Assembly (NCBI GenBank): GCA_030639305.1
Contig: DAOWCY010000077.1
Span: 1-29,357, forward strand
Source: JAGLQA01 sp023135565
GTDB taxonomy: Bacteria > Acidobacteriota > Aminicenantia > UBA2199
Length of the DNA: 29,357 nt
Direction of reading: 5' to 3'
The position numbers and the translations under genes are program-made. Of this stretch, positions 7,639 to 15,827 are shown piece by piece; position 1 is the first letter of the stretch; every line of letters begins with the position of its first letter. Below the pieces are notes generated by a model, which had not been told where the DNA came from, did not search any database, and was given only the letters and a program-made list of their open reading frames with translations.

Positions 7639-8890
7639 AAAAAAAAGTAAAAGAAAAAAACAGCAAAAGAAAAACGTTTCGGTGGTTTTTTTTGCCATGT
7701 TCATAGCCATCGCTATTTTCACTGTGGCGCTGCTGGAATACATAGATTTTAAGAAAGGCAAGGAATCTTTTATTTTCAGCAAATTGATTCCTTTAAAAAC
7801 CAGGCCCCAGAAGATCACTGCTTTTAACAAAAGGTTCATACAGATATTAGAGAAGGAGCGCATCCTTTTCGAACATTTTAAAGACGCAAAAGGCAAGTAT
7901 CATTTCAAATTTAAGGTAGGCCGCGAAGACTTTGCCGGTTTGATCGCCCGGGTGAAAACCCTTTCCGGGAAGTTGGATGGGGGATTGGATCTTTCGGAAA
8001 TCCGCCGCATAGACGACAAATCGCTGATGCTTTACAGCCTGCGAATCGAGAAGCAAGTTTCGCATATCGTGCTGGTGACCCGTTTAGAGAAGGCGGCGGC
8101 AAAGAAAAAACCGGCAGGGAAAAAAGAGAAAAAGAAGCAGCCCAAAGAAATTGTAAAAGCCGCTCTTACTCCCACGCCCACCCCTAAGAAGACCCCGGCG
8201 CCGGTGCGCGAAGCCGGTAAAGCCCCCAGGATAGCTTTTATTATAGATGATATCGGGGAGTATGATATCGGCGCTTTAGAATTAAAAAGGTTAGATGTCC
8301 CCATAACTGCTTCCATATTGCCCGATTCGCCCCGTGCTTTCGACCAGGCCCGCTGGGTGCAGGAGTACCGTTTACAAGCCCTGATACACATTCCCATGCA
8401 GCCTAAGAATTCCAATGGTCGCAAGTACAGCCCCCAAAAAACGATTACTTTGAGGTCCACGGATGCTGAGATCAGGGCGCTGGTCAGGCGGGCCAAAGAG
8501 GTTGTGCCCCAGGCCCGCGGCGTTAACAACCATATGGGATCGCTTGTCACCGCCAATAAGGAGATGATGAGACGGTTTTTAAAGATAATCAAAGAGGAAG
8601 GTCTCTTTTTTGTAGATTCCAGGACCACGGGTGACACGGTGGGATATGATCTCGCCGGTAGGATGGGGATAAAAACCGCCATGCGGGATGTATTTTTAGA
8701 TGATGGAGAAAAGACCTACGAGAATTCAGTGAGTGAAATCAAGCGGTTGGTAGATAAAGCTTTCCAGGAAGGTTCCGCTATTGCTATCGGGCATCCGCAC
8801 CGCACGACTATCAGGGCGATCCAGGATTCCATAAAGTTTATTAAAGAGAAGGGAGTAAAGATCGTTTTTGTTTCCGAGCTGCTGGAATAG
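7628..8890 (+). CDS. Divergent polysaccharide deacetylase (YibQ/DUF610 family)
   Basis: A 420-residue protein with a very basic N-terminus (about 14 K/R in the first 17 residues) followed by one membrane segment (about 18-37). Next come a coiled or linker region, a lysine- and proline-rich hinge (about 155-195), and a divergent polysaccharide deacetylase domain (about 198-420). Family motifs seen: FIIDDIG, HIPMQP, NNHMGS, FVDSRTT and IGHPH. The family has a NodB-like barrel and is periplasmic and envelope-associated; its substrate is not settled. It overlaps the ctpA-like gene by 11 bp. The last ten codons and stop lie inside a 91-bp sequence that recurs perfectly 621 bp downstream. Confidence 0.85.
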   Translation: MANRKKSKRKKQQKKNVSVVFFAMFIAIAIFTVALLEYIDFKKGKESFIFSKLIPLKTRPQKITAFNKRFIQILEKERILFEHFKDAKGKYHFKFKVGREDFAGLIARVKTLSGKLDGGLDLSEIRRIDDKSLMLYSLRIEKQVSHIVLVTRLEKAAAKKKPAGKKEKKKQPKEIVKAALTPTPTPKKTPAPVREAGKAPRIAFIIDDIGEYDIGALELKRLDVPITASILPDSPRAFDQARWVQEYRLQALIHIPMQPKNSNGRKYSPQKTITLRSTDAEIRALVRRAKEVVPQARGVNNHMGSLVTANKEMMRRFLKIIKEEGLFFVDSRTTGDTVGYDLAGRMGIKTAMRDVFLDDGEKTYENSVSEIKRLVDKAFQEGSAIAIGHPHRTTIRAIQDSIKFIKEKGVKIVFVSELLE

Positions 8891-8947
8891 CTCGAAGTTC
8901 CCAGGGATTCCCATCAAAACGCGAAAACCTCTTTGCAGCCTGCAAAA
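8857..8947. repeat. 91-bp direct duplication, copy 1
   Basis: Contains the last ten codons and stop of the deacetylase gene plus 57 bp of downstream sequence, including the palindrome TTTGCAGCCTGCAAA. Identical to 9478-9568 at all 91 positions; the bases on either side differ. Confidence 0.95.
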
Positions 8948-8981
8948 AGCGGCTAAATGTTTTCCTGAACGTATCGCTCAT

Positions 8982-9039
8982 GAAAAGTTTTTGGAAGTCC
9001 AGAAACCTTTTTTCAAAAAGGTTTTTGGCCGCCGGAGGC
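8982..9039 (+). repeat. Dispersed repeat copy C (type-2 hairpin)
   Basis: A type-2 version of the core: stem AAACCTTTTT/AAAAAGGTTT at 9003-9024, then GGCCGCCGGAGGC. Compared with copy A, both arms carry matching changes so the pairing is kept. It lies within the segment bounded by the 91-bp duplication, between the deacetylase and DUF2442 genes. Confidence 0.8.
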
Positions 9040-9133
9040 AAATTTGATGGAAAATTCAGGAGTTCCCGGCGAGCTTGAAAAAAAATTAGAAACCATCTTT
9101 TAGTTGACAAAAACGATAAATAAGGAGTATGTT

Positions 9134-9418
9134 ATGAGTCATCCGATATATCAAGTTGTCTCATTTAAGGTGTCGGCTCCCTATACATTGGAAGTGCAAT
9201 TTGATGATAGAACCACCCGGGTAATAAATTTTCATCCTATCTTGAAAGGTGAATTATATGCGCCGCTGCTTGATTTGACATTGTTCAACCAGGTGCGGCT
9301 CGACCCGGAAGTGCGCACCCTGGTATGGCCGAACGGCGCTGACTTCGACCCTGCGACCCTGCATGATTGGCCGGAACAGGTTGAAGAACTGTTAGTTATT
9401 TCCCACAGTTGGCATTAG
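9134..9418 (+). CDS. DUF2442-family small protein
   Basis: A 94-residue protein beginning MSHPIYQVVSFKV. The sequence LEVQFDDRTTRVINF, then the LDPEVRTLVWPNGADFDPATLHDW stretch (quoted here only by its core, VWPNGADFDP), is characteristic of DUF2442. Such genes commonly sit beside DUF4160 genes and are thought to belong to toxin-antitoxin-like pairs. No DUF4160 partner is visible here, so this is an orphan. ATG 9134 is preferred over the in-frame TTG at 9104 because AAGGAG lies at 9122-9127, six bases upstream, and conserved residues begin here. The gene lies in a 530-bp island between perfect 91-bp direct repeats, next to dispersed-repeat copy C, which suggests recent acquisition or rearrangement. 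Confidence 0.8.
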   Translation: MSHPIYQVVSFKVSAPYTLEVQFDDRTTRVINFHPILKGELYAPLLDLTLFNQVRLDPEVRTLVWPNGADFDPATLHDWPEQVEELLVISHSWH

Positions 9419-9477
9419 GGATGCCCGGAAAGTCAGTCCCCGTATTTGTCTGTGATTACCTCTCCTCTTTCGCGTGA

Positions 9478-9568
9478 AAAGATCGTTTTTGTTTCCGAGC
9501 TGCTGGAATAGCTCGAAGTTCCCAGGGATTCCCATCAAAACGCGAAAACCTCTTTGCAGCCTGCAAAA
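9478..9568. repeat. 91-bp direct duplication, copy 2
   Basis: Perfect second copy of 8857-8947. It ends exactly one base before the stop codon of the minus-strand activase gene (9569-9571). Here the deacetylase tail codons are non-functional. Confidence 0.95.
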
Positions 9569-12500
9569 CTAATCAGGCAGTTTTTCGGAGGCGTTCTTGA
9601 CCATAAAATATAAGCGGTTTAACACATTGACTTCACTGGTGCAATCATCGAAATCAAGGAAAAGAAGATTCATGTGCGGGAAAAGGTCCTTGATCTTCTT
9701 CTCTACCCCTTTGGATATGATGTGATTGGAAATACAACCGAAAGGCTGTAAACTAACCGCATTGTTTACACCTTCATGAGAAAATGCCGCTATCCCGGCC
9801 GGGATTAACCAACCTTCACCGAATTGGTGGGCAAGACTCAGGATTTTTTCGCCTTTTTTGGCTAAGTCGTTAATGTCTTCAAAAGGTTGGTAAAAAGTGA
9901 AACGGGAATTTACCCTGTCTACTTTCCTGATATACCTATTAACCAGGGGCTCGAAAAGATAAATAAGAATATCTGAAAGCTTCCGCCGGGAAAGATAGGT
10001 TTTCTTGTTGGCTTTTGCATTTACAAACCACTGGGTGAAAAAATCCAGTATAGGCGGGATGACCACTTCGACGCCCTGGGAAACCAGCCAATCCACCACA
10101 TGAAAATGACCGAAAGAATTGTATTTAACATAAATTTCACCCACGATGCCGATCCGGGGACAAGCCTCCTTTTTCGTTTTTAGGCCGTTAAAATCAACCA
10201 CTGCCTTTTCTAACAATTTTAGCAGACCCTGGATGTCTTTGCTCGCCATGGCCGGTTCGGATTCGGCTGTGTACCGGTCTAACAGCGCTTTAGCTCCGCC
10301 TTTGCGTACTTCCCTGGGCGCGGTGCTGTAATACATCCTGGCTATAGAGTCGGTGTAAAGGATCGATACCAGGATAGTAGGTAGAATTTTTCTCCAATCT
10401 AATTTAAAACCCGGTTGCTCATTGATGGGGCCTACGTCTGAACCAACCGCCACAACCGGTACGTCGCCGAAACCGGCGTTTACCATGGCTTTTTTAATCA
10501 GCGACAAATAAGCTGAGGCCCGGCACTGCCCGCCGGTCTGGGTGATGCCTATAGCTATTTCTTCCCGTTTGTACTTCCCGGATTGCAGAGCTTTGATCAT
10601 ATCTCCCACTATAACGGTGGCCGGGTAACAAATCTCGTTGTTGGCATATTTTAAGCCTAATTCGACGGACTTTTTATCCGGTTTGGGAAGAATCTCCAGT
10701 TTGTACCCGCCGGCTTTGAATAAGGGCGGCAGCAGGGGCGAATAAATGTGGGAAAAATGAGGTGCCAGTATCGTTCGCCCCTGGTCTTCATCTTTAAAGT
10801 CCGGGGTGGTAAACCGGGGTTTTTTAACCGGAGGTTTTTCCTTGTCTTTTTGTTTCAAGGATTCTATCAACGACCGCAGCCGCAAACGCACGGAACCGGT
10901 GCTGACGATTTCATCTATGCGTATGACCGTATTGTTTTTGCCCCTCTCTTTTAGTATGTCGTTGGTTTCGTCGATGGCGATGGCGTCCGGTCCGCAGCCG
11001 AAAGAATTGAACTGCACAAATTGAATGTTTGCCGGTTGATCGCCGGCCCACTTGGCTGCGCTGTAAATGCGGTTAGGGTAAGACCATTGGGTTAAAACTT
11101 GCAGGTCCGACAGTTGATTTTCAAGTTCCTGGACGGCGTCTTCAGTGACCATGTCAACGCCTAACCCGGCTAATATCTCCGGGGTTTTATGGTTGATTAA
11201 AGGGTCCGCGTGGTAGGGGCGGCCGGCAAAAACAATTAAAAGCCGGTCTTCTTCTTTGGCCTTTTTAATCACCTCTGCCGCTTTTGCTCTTACCTGCAGT
11301 TTAAACTCTTTTTGTTTGTTTAATGCCTTTTGAAACGCTTTCTTAAAAATGCTTTTTTTAACCCCGAATGAGCGCAGGTATTTATAACAACTTCTTTCTA
11401 ACAGCAGCTTATCGTTGAAGGCGATGGTGGGAGAATCCAGGGGAACGCCGTATTTCCCTGCCGGGTTTATGGCGCTCTTAATGACTTCCGGGTAGCCGCT
11501 GACCACGGGGCAATTAAAGTAGTTCTGCGCGTCGTCATGTTCAGCGTTTTCAAAAAAAACCATGGGAAAAAAAATCCTGTCTATCTTTTTTTCGATCAGG
11601 TCCATAATATGGCCGTGTGCCAATTTGGCCGGGAAACAAATGCAGTCGGACATCACCGTGCCTAATCCCTTTTCGCACAACTGCATGGTAGAAGGCGAGG
11701 AGATTTCGACGGCGATATTGCATTCATTTAGCAAAGTACGCCAGAAAGGGAAGTTCTCGTACATATTCAACACCCGGGGAATGCCTAATGTGAGGATAGG
11801 TTCCGCGGCTTTTTTTTGCTCCCCGGTTGGCGGCGGCGCTTCCCTGTTTTTAAACAGCAGGTCGTATTTGTAAGCGAAAAAATTAAAACCCTTTTCCCGC
11901 TCCGCTCCCCGGTTGGAGAATATTTTCTCGCATTTATTCCCGGAATAAAACACTTTGTCCCGGTTGTTGGGGAATTTAAATTTGGTAATAAGGCAGTTGT
12001 TTTCACAGCCTTTACAGCGGTGCTGGTCCTGGGTGTAGTCGTCTGTCCTGTCCAACCGGTCAAGACCGATAAATGTGGTTTTGCCTTCGGCGACCAGGGG
12101 GCGCTTTTGGAAAACTGCCCCCTGGACCCCCGCAAAACTTTTGTTTAGCGAAGCGTCTTTCTGCCTTGCGAAAGGCCCCTCATCGGCTGCCCGCGCCGCA
12201 GGTCTCCCTTGACCCACCGCAAAACTTTTGTTTAAATTCGCTGTTTTCGGCTGGGAGGCAGTTTGGTGATGGGCTGATTCGTTTTTCAGGTACTCCCGCC
12301 GGGCGATAAGCGCCGCGCCATAAGCCCCCATCTGTTCGGGAATATTGGAACAAATCACTTTTTTGCCGGTCAACTGCTCTATGGCCCGGTGAATGGAACG
12401 GTTTTTAAAAGTACCGCCCTGTACCACGATATTGTCGCCCAATTCCCCCATATCCGTTAACTTTAACACTTTGAAAAGAGCGTTCTTGATTACGGAAAAA

Positions 12501-14077
12501 GAGAGACCGGCGGCGATATCTCCTACCGAGGCGTTCTCCCGCAGGTGCTGTTTAACTTTGGAATTCATGAACACAGTGCACCTGGTGCCTAAATCACAGG
12601 GCGCTCCCGCCTCACAGGCTAAACTAGCGAAACGATCCACCTTGTAACCTAATGAATTACCGAAAACCTCGATAAAAGAACCGCAGCCAGAAGAACAGGC
12701 TTCGTTTAATTCGATGCGGTTAATAATGCCGTTTTCGATAAAAATGGCTTTCATGTCCTGGCCGCCGATATCCAGGATAAAAGAGACATCTTTATTAAAA
12801 TATTTCGCCGCTGTATAATGGGCAATGGTCTCTACACAGCCGCTGTCGATGCCGAAAGTGGCTTTAATCAAATCTTCACCGTAACCGGTCACCGCGCTCC
12901 TCGATACGCGCAGTTTTTTACCCTGTTTTTCCAGCTCTTTTTTAAATAAGCGCAGCCCCTCAGTCGCTGCTTCTATAGCCTGACCTTTATTGCCTACATA
13001 ATATTGAAATAATAATTCCTTATCCTCTCCGATTACGGCGATTTTTGTGGTGGTGGAACCGGAGTCTATTCCCAGGTAACACCCGTCGCCGCGGTAATCT
13101 TTAAGGGGAACCAGGGGCACCCTGGTTTTTACCCGTTCCGCCTCCCAGCGGCGGTACTCTTCCTCCATGGCGAATAAAGGCGCTAACCGGCCATTCGAGC
13201 TGCTCTTCGCGTTTTTTGCTTTTTCTAATCTTTCTTGCCAGCGGCTGAAAGAGGCGGCTGGATAGTCGCCGTCAACCACCGCAGCGCCGATGGCCGACAA
13301 CAATTCCGGCCTGTCCGGTTTGATCGTCTCTTTTTTTGTAAGACCTAAGGCTTTTAAAAAAATTTCGGTTAATTCAGAAAAAAAAGTAAAAGGACCGCCG
13401 CTGAACATCACCGGGGTTTTTATATCGAATCCCCTGGCCAGGGTGTTAAGTCCCTGGAGCGTTACGGCATGAAATACCGAAGCAGCGATATCTTCGCTGG
13501 GGATTTTGCAGCTCAGCAGGTTCTGCACGTCGGTTTTGGCAAAGACTCCACATCGCGAAGCGATAGGATAAATCGCCTTATGTTTTACCGCCAGATCGTT
13601 AAAACCGGGCAGCGAGATATTTAGTAAGGCGGCCATTTGTTCGATAAAAGCGCCTGTGCCTCCGGCGCAATTCCCATTCATGCGGATATCGGGCACTTTA
13701 TCGTCGGCAAAGAATATCATCTTGGAATCTTCGCCGCCGATGTCGATAAGGGTTTTGACTGCCGGGTATTTTTTCTTAATTAACCCGGTAGAGGCCACTA
13801 TTTCCTGGACAAAAGGAATATCGGCCCTTTCGGAAATCCCCATCCCTGCCGAGCCTGTAATAACGAGACCGATGCTGCGGTCGCCTAATTTCTTTTTGGC
13901 ATTTTCCAGCAGGGAGTCGATGGTTTCATAGACCCTGGCTTTATGTCTTTTATATTCTGAATGAACCAGTTTAAAATTATCGTTTTCATCCACCACGGCA
14001 ATTTTAGCTGTAGTGGAGCCTACGTCTAAGCCGGCCATTAATTTGCTTTTTTTTGTCGATAAAGCGGTTGTATTCAT
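9569..14077 (-). CDS. Giant 2-hydroxyacyl-CoA dehydratase-type activase/reductase (two BadF/HgdC ATPase domains, DUF2229, HgdB-like region)
   Basis: A 1502-residue fusion. Two ASKHA ATPase domains of the BadF/BcrA/HgdC type (about 14-270 and 332-597) each show a phosphate loop (GLDVGSTTAK; GIDSGSTTTK), an adenosine loop (IDIGGEDSK; LDIGGQDMK) and cluster-region cysteines (Cys137 and Cys176; Cys461/465 and Cys500). These can hold a [4Fe-4S] cluster and drive electrons to low potential by ATP hydrolysis. A DUF2229 region follows, opening with CKGCENNC (688-695) and a later Cys. The C-terminus resembles the HgdB/BcrC dehydratase family (DCICFPAKLAHG). Fused forms of this kind may work with double-cubane iron-sulfur proteins; the substrate is unknown. 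Residues 612-665 form a repeat-derived linker with LNKSFA twice (615-620 and 644-649). The best RBS is AAGGAG, 18 bases upstream. Confidence 0.85.
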   Translation of the reverse strand: MNTTALSTKKSKLMAGLDVGSTTAKIAVVDENDNFKLVHSEYKRHKARVYETIDSLLENAKKKLGDRSIGLVITGSAGMGISERADIPFVQEIVASTGLIKKKYPAVKTLIDIGGEDSKMIFFADDKVPDIRMNGNCAGGTGAFIEQMAALLNISLPGFNDLAVKHKAIYPIASRCGVFAKTDVQNLLSCKIPSEDIAASVFHAVTLQGLNTLARGFDIKTPVMFSGGPFTFFSELTEIFLKALGLTKKETIKPDRPELLSAIGAAVVDGDYPAASFSRWQERLEKAKNAKSSSNGRLAPLFAMEEEYRRWEAERVKTRVPLVPLKDYRGDGCYLGIDSGSTTTKIAVIGEDKELLFQYYVGNKGQAIEAATEGLRLFKKELEKQGKKLRVSRSAVTGYGEDLIKATFGIDSGCVETIAHYTAAKYFNKDVSFILDIGGQDMKAIFIENGIINRIELNEACSSGCGSFIEVFGNSLGYKVDRFASLACEAGAPCDLGTRCTVFMNSKVKQHLRENASVGDIAAGLSFSVIKNALFKVLKLTDMGELGDNIVVQGGTFKNRSIHRAIEQLTGKKVICSNIPEQMGAYGAALIARREYLKNESAHHQTASQPKTANLNKSFAVGQGRPAARAADEGPFARQKDASLNKSFAGVQGAVFQKRPLVAEGKTTFIGLDRLDRTDDYTQDQHRCKGCENNCLITKFKFPNNRDKVFYSGNKCEKIFSNRGAEREKGFNFFAYKYDLLFKNREAPPPTGEQKKAAEPILTLGIPRVLNMYENFPFWRTLLNECNIAVEISSPSTMQLCEKGLGTVMSDCICFPAKLAHGHIMDLIEKKIDRIFFPMVFFENAEHDDAQNYFNCPVVSGYPEVIKSAINPAGKYGVPLDSPTIAFNDKLLLERSCYKYLRSFGVKKSIFKKAFQKALNKQKEFKLQVRAKAAEVIKKAKEEDRLLIVFAGRPYHADPLINHKTPEILAGLGVDMVTEDAVQELENQLSDLQVLTQWSYPNRIYSAAKWAGDQPANIQFVQFNSFGCGPDAIAIDETNDILKERGKNNTVIRIDEIVSTGSVRLRLRSLIESLKQKDKEKPPVKKPRFTTPDFKDEDQGRTILAPHFSHIYSPLLPPLFKAGGYKLEILPKPDKKSVELGLKYANNEICYPATVIVGDMIKALQSGKYKREEIAIGITQTGGQCRASAYLSLIKKAMVNAGFGDVPVVAVGSDVGPINEQPGFKLDWRKILPTILVSILYTDSIARMYYSTAPREVRKGGAKALLDRYTAESEPAMASKDIQGLLKLLEKAVVDFNGLKTKKEACPRIGIVGEIYVKYNSFGHFHVVDWLVSQGVEVVIPPILDFFTQWFVNAKANKKTYLSRRKLSDILIYLFEPLVNRYIRKVDRVNSRFTFYQPFEDINDLAKKGEKILSLAHQFGEGWLIPAGIAAFSHEGVNNAVSLQPFGCISNHIISKGVEKKIKDLFPHMNLLFLDFDDCTSEVNVLNRLYFMVKNASEKLPD
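12123..12234 (-). repeat. Dispersed repeat copy H, inside the activase coding sequence
   Basis: Two partial copies of the repeat's AAACAAAAGTTTTG core (12133-12146 and 12221-12234), 87 bp apart (29 codons). Between them is the GC-rich module that also occurs in copy B. The reading frame stays open and each core is translated LNKSFA. The insert lies between the second ATPase domain and the DUF2229 domain, where a flexible linker would be tolerated. Confidence 0.75.
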
Positions 14078-14169
14078 CCGAATTGCACCCTTTTACTCCT
14101 TAGATAACTAAATAACATAAATAGCATAAAAATTCAAGCCCCAGGGGTATAAAATTGAAAATTGCCGGG

Positions 14170-15315
14170 CTATAGTTCTATTACCCTGTCTACAAAAACA
14201 TCTATGTATTCTTTACAGCGGAAGATCAGGTAGGCCGTGATGGGAACGAATATGCACATAAAAAGGAAAAAAGCGGCCATAGAAGTTAATTCCACGCCGA
14301 AAAATTCGGAAAGGCGGCTGAAATCCATCCAGTCGCCGCCGCCTTTTGCTGCCCCGTATTCTGCCCGGTACACGGCGCTGGTGATTAAGCGGTGGGCAAA
14401 GCGGACGTCCATAAACAGGATAAAAAAGCCTAAAAATGCATAGAGAGGGCGTTCAGCCGGGACAAGCACGGCGCTGCCGCTGAGGGCGCGGTAAAGGAAG
14501 ATCACGGCAAAGACCAGTTCAGTGCCGTGGCCCATGAATAGTATAATCACCTGGTGGGCGGAAGTAAAAACGATAAGAGAATAACAAACCGCTATTATTA
14601 TAAGGATAATTAGGCTTAAAGGATTCCTGCGGAACAGGAAAAGAAGCCAGCCTAACAGCAAATAGACAATAACAACGATAATCATGGTCCTATTTTGGTG
14701 TGAAGTGATCCCGCCGCCGTACATAAAGTCGAAAGCCGGCAGCGAAGGATAACCATAGAGCCAGCCCGTAATAGTGTGTCCTAATTCATGAACCAGCACG
14801 ATCAAGTATTGAAACACATAGGCGAGAAAAGGAATAAAAAAGAAAACCGCGGCCAGAACCAGACCGCCGCCTAAAGCTTTGTAGGCGTCTTTTTCTATGT
14901 GCTGTACCCGGGGAACTGTTTGTTCAGGCTGTTCAAGCTGCTCGGGCGGTTCAGGTTGCATAGGTTGTCCAGGCTGCGAGCGTCCCGGGGGATAGGGGGG
15001 GCGCCCAGCCGGCTGTTCCGGCGGTTTATCCCCTGTCACTGGAGGGGCAGGTTCGGCAGTTAGTGGAGCAGCGGTGTTTTCCGTTTCTATGCGACACAAT
15101 GCCCCGGTTTTTTCAAAAGCCTCTTTATATTTTAGAGCCTGGTTTTTTTTCCGGCTGCGCTGCAGGATAGTCGGCGTTTCCCTGAAAATCCTATCTATTA
15201 CCGCCGGTTCTACTTTGAAGAGGGCTGCCATGCGGTTTTTTACCTGGGTAAGGTCTTCACCGGGCTTGATTTTTCCTGCGAAGAAGATATTATATTTTTC
15301 TTTTGAAGTTTCCAC
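14170..15315 (-). CDS. M50-like membrane zinc metallopeptidase with N-terminal cytoplasmic domain
   Basis: A 381-residue protein. Residues 1-78 form a small alpha/beta domain (YNIFFAGKIKPGEDLTQVK, then KYKEAFEKTGALCRIE), a type I have seen fused to varied membrane proteins in anaerobic bacteria but cannot name. A proline- and glutamine-rich linker (82-138) follows, then about six or seven membrane segments from 148 onward. VLVHELGHTITGW carries the zinc-binding HExxH (His176, Glu177, His180) in a membrane helix, as in site-2 proteases of family M50. The second half has no clear NPDG motif, so the enzyme class is likely and the substrate unknown. Translation starts at a GTG; an ATG two bases upstream is out of frame. 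It lies upstream of, and on the same strand as, the activase gene. Confidence 0.7.
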   Translation of the reverse strand: METSKEKYNIFFAGKIKPGEDLTQVKNRMAALFKVEPAVIDRIFRETPTILQRSRKKNQALKYKEAFEKTGALCRIETENTAAPLTAEPAPPVTGDKPPEQPAGRPPYPPGRSQPGQPMQPEPPEQLEQPEQTVPRVQHIEKDAYKALGGGLVLAAVFFFIPFLAYVFQYLIVLVHELGHTITGWLYGYPSLPAFDFMYGGGITSHQNRTMIIVVIVYLLLGWLLFLFRRNPLSLIILIIIAVCYSLIVFTSAHQVIILFMGHGTELVFAVIFLYRALSGSAVLVPAERPLYAFLGFFILFMDVRFAHRLITSAVYRAEYGAAKGGGDWMDFSRLSEFFGVELTSMAAFFLFMCIFVPITAYLIFRCKEYIDVFVDRVIEL

Positions 15316-15323
15316 ATTTATAC

Positions 15324-15350
15324 TTTATAGAATTCGGCGATATTTGTCAA
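15324..15350 (-). promoter_or_regulatory. Candidate promoter for the M50-like gene
   Basis: Read on the minus strand: TTGACA at 15350-15345, a short 15-bp spacer, and TATAAA at 15329-15324. The predicted start falls almost on the GTG start codon, so the transcript may be leaderless. The box array begins 40 bp upstream of this -35. Confidence 0.4.
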
Positions 15351-15390
15351 GTTTCCTGTTCGGCACGAAGCGAGCCTCTGCCGATACTTT

Positions 15391-15645
15391 CCACCGCCTC
15401 TCCACAGGTCGATGACTGCCTTTCCACGGCTAAAGTACCCCTTCCCACGGCCCGGTAACCCCTTTCCACGGTTAAAGTACCCCTTTTCCACGGCCCGGTG
15501 ACCTCTTTCCACGGTTAAAGTACCCCTTTTCCACGGCTAAAGTACCTCCTTTCCACTACTTTATTTTACCTTTTCCACTGCTTAACCATACCTTTTCCAC
15601 CAGCTTACCTCTACTTTTCCACCGGACAACCCCGCTTTCCCCCAA
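15391..15645. repeat. Phased array of TTTTCCAC boxes, 21-22 bp period
   Basis: CCAC cores begin at 15391, 15402, 15424, 15445, 15466, 15488, 15509, 15531, 15553, 15575, 15597 and 15619. A degenerate CCCC follows at 15639. After the first 11-bp step, every step is 21 or 22 bp, i.e. two helical turns. Left-hand units share longer sequence (GGTTAAAGTACCCC spacers, with a higher-order dimer of about 43 bp). In the right-hand units the spacers diverge while the TTTTCCAC box and the phase are kept. The array lies between divergent genes and their promoter-like sequences. A protein-binding array is inferred. Confidence 0.85.
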
Positions 15646-15670
15646 AACCGGGTTGTTACAACTTAACGAA

Positions 15671-15699
15671 TTGATAATAGGAACCGATTCTGGTATAAT
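15671..15699 (+). promoter_or_regulatory. Strong promoter for the receiver-kinase operon
   Basis: TTGATA at 15671-15676, a 17-bp spacer, and TATAAT at 15694-15699 with an extended -10 TGG. It is about 130 bp upstream of the first kinase gene and about 30 bp beyond the box array. Confidence 0.7.
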
Positions 15700-15724
15700 A
15701 ATTCCCTGGTTGATGATTAAACGC

Positions 15725-15804
15725 TTTTCGAGCTTCCATTCGAAAACCCCACCAGCGTGTGGCAGCGTTTAGTGTTTTTACCGGTATCTAATGGCTGCTG
15801 CCAC
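15725..15804 (+). promoter_or_regulatory. Structured 5' leader of the kinase operon
   Basis: Two inverted repeats lie between promoter and RBS: TTTTCGA/TCGAAAA (15725-15731 and 15740-15746, 8-nt loop) and GTGGCAGC/GCTGCCAC (15759-15766 and 15797-15804, 30-nt loop). The latter ends 12 bases before the GGAGGT RBS at 15817-15822. Function unknown. Confidence 0.45.
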
Positions 15805-15827
15805 TGGCCCTGGCCCGGAGGTAACAA

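Noticed and set aside
8032..8682. Long minus-strand frame opposite the deacetylase gene
   Set aside because: The plus strand encodes a clear conserved family with motifs; the antisense frame is low-complexity and has no family signature.
9104..9133. Earlier in-frame start for the DUF2442 gene
   Set aside because: The extension has no RBS, whereas AAGGAG is perfectly placed for ATG 9134.
9104..9133. TTGACA (9104-9109) as a promoter for the DUF2442 gene
   Set aside because: The only -10 at correct spacing would overlap the bases between RBS and ATG, leaving the RBS untranscribed.
15318..15512. Minus-strand open frame with a repeated KGYFxRGK-type peptide
   Set aside because: It is a shadow of the 21-22 bp box array. 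Because the period is not a fixed multiple of three, the peptide repeat breaks down, and the frame has no proper RBS.
15391..15645. CRISPR array
   Set aside because: Unit length of 21-22 bp with a conserved box of only 8 bp and no separate unique spacers; no cas genes nearby.
15391..15645. Replication origin with DnaA boxes
   Set aside because: The boxes resemble TTWTNCACA but nearly all lack the final A, and no dnaA, dnaN or similar gene is near. Kept only as a possibility in the array finding.
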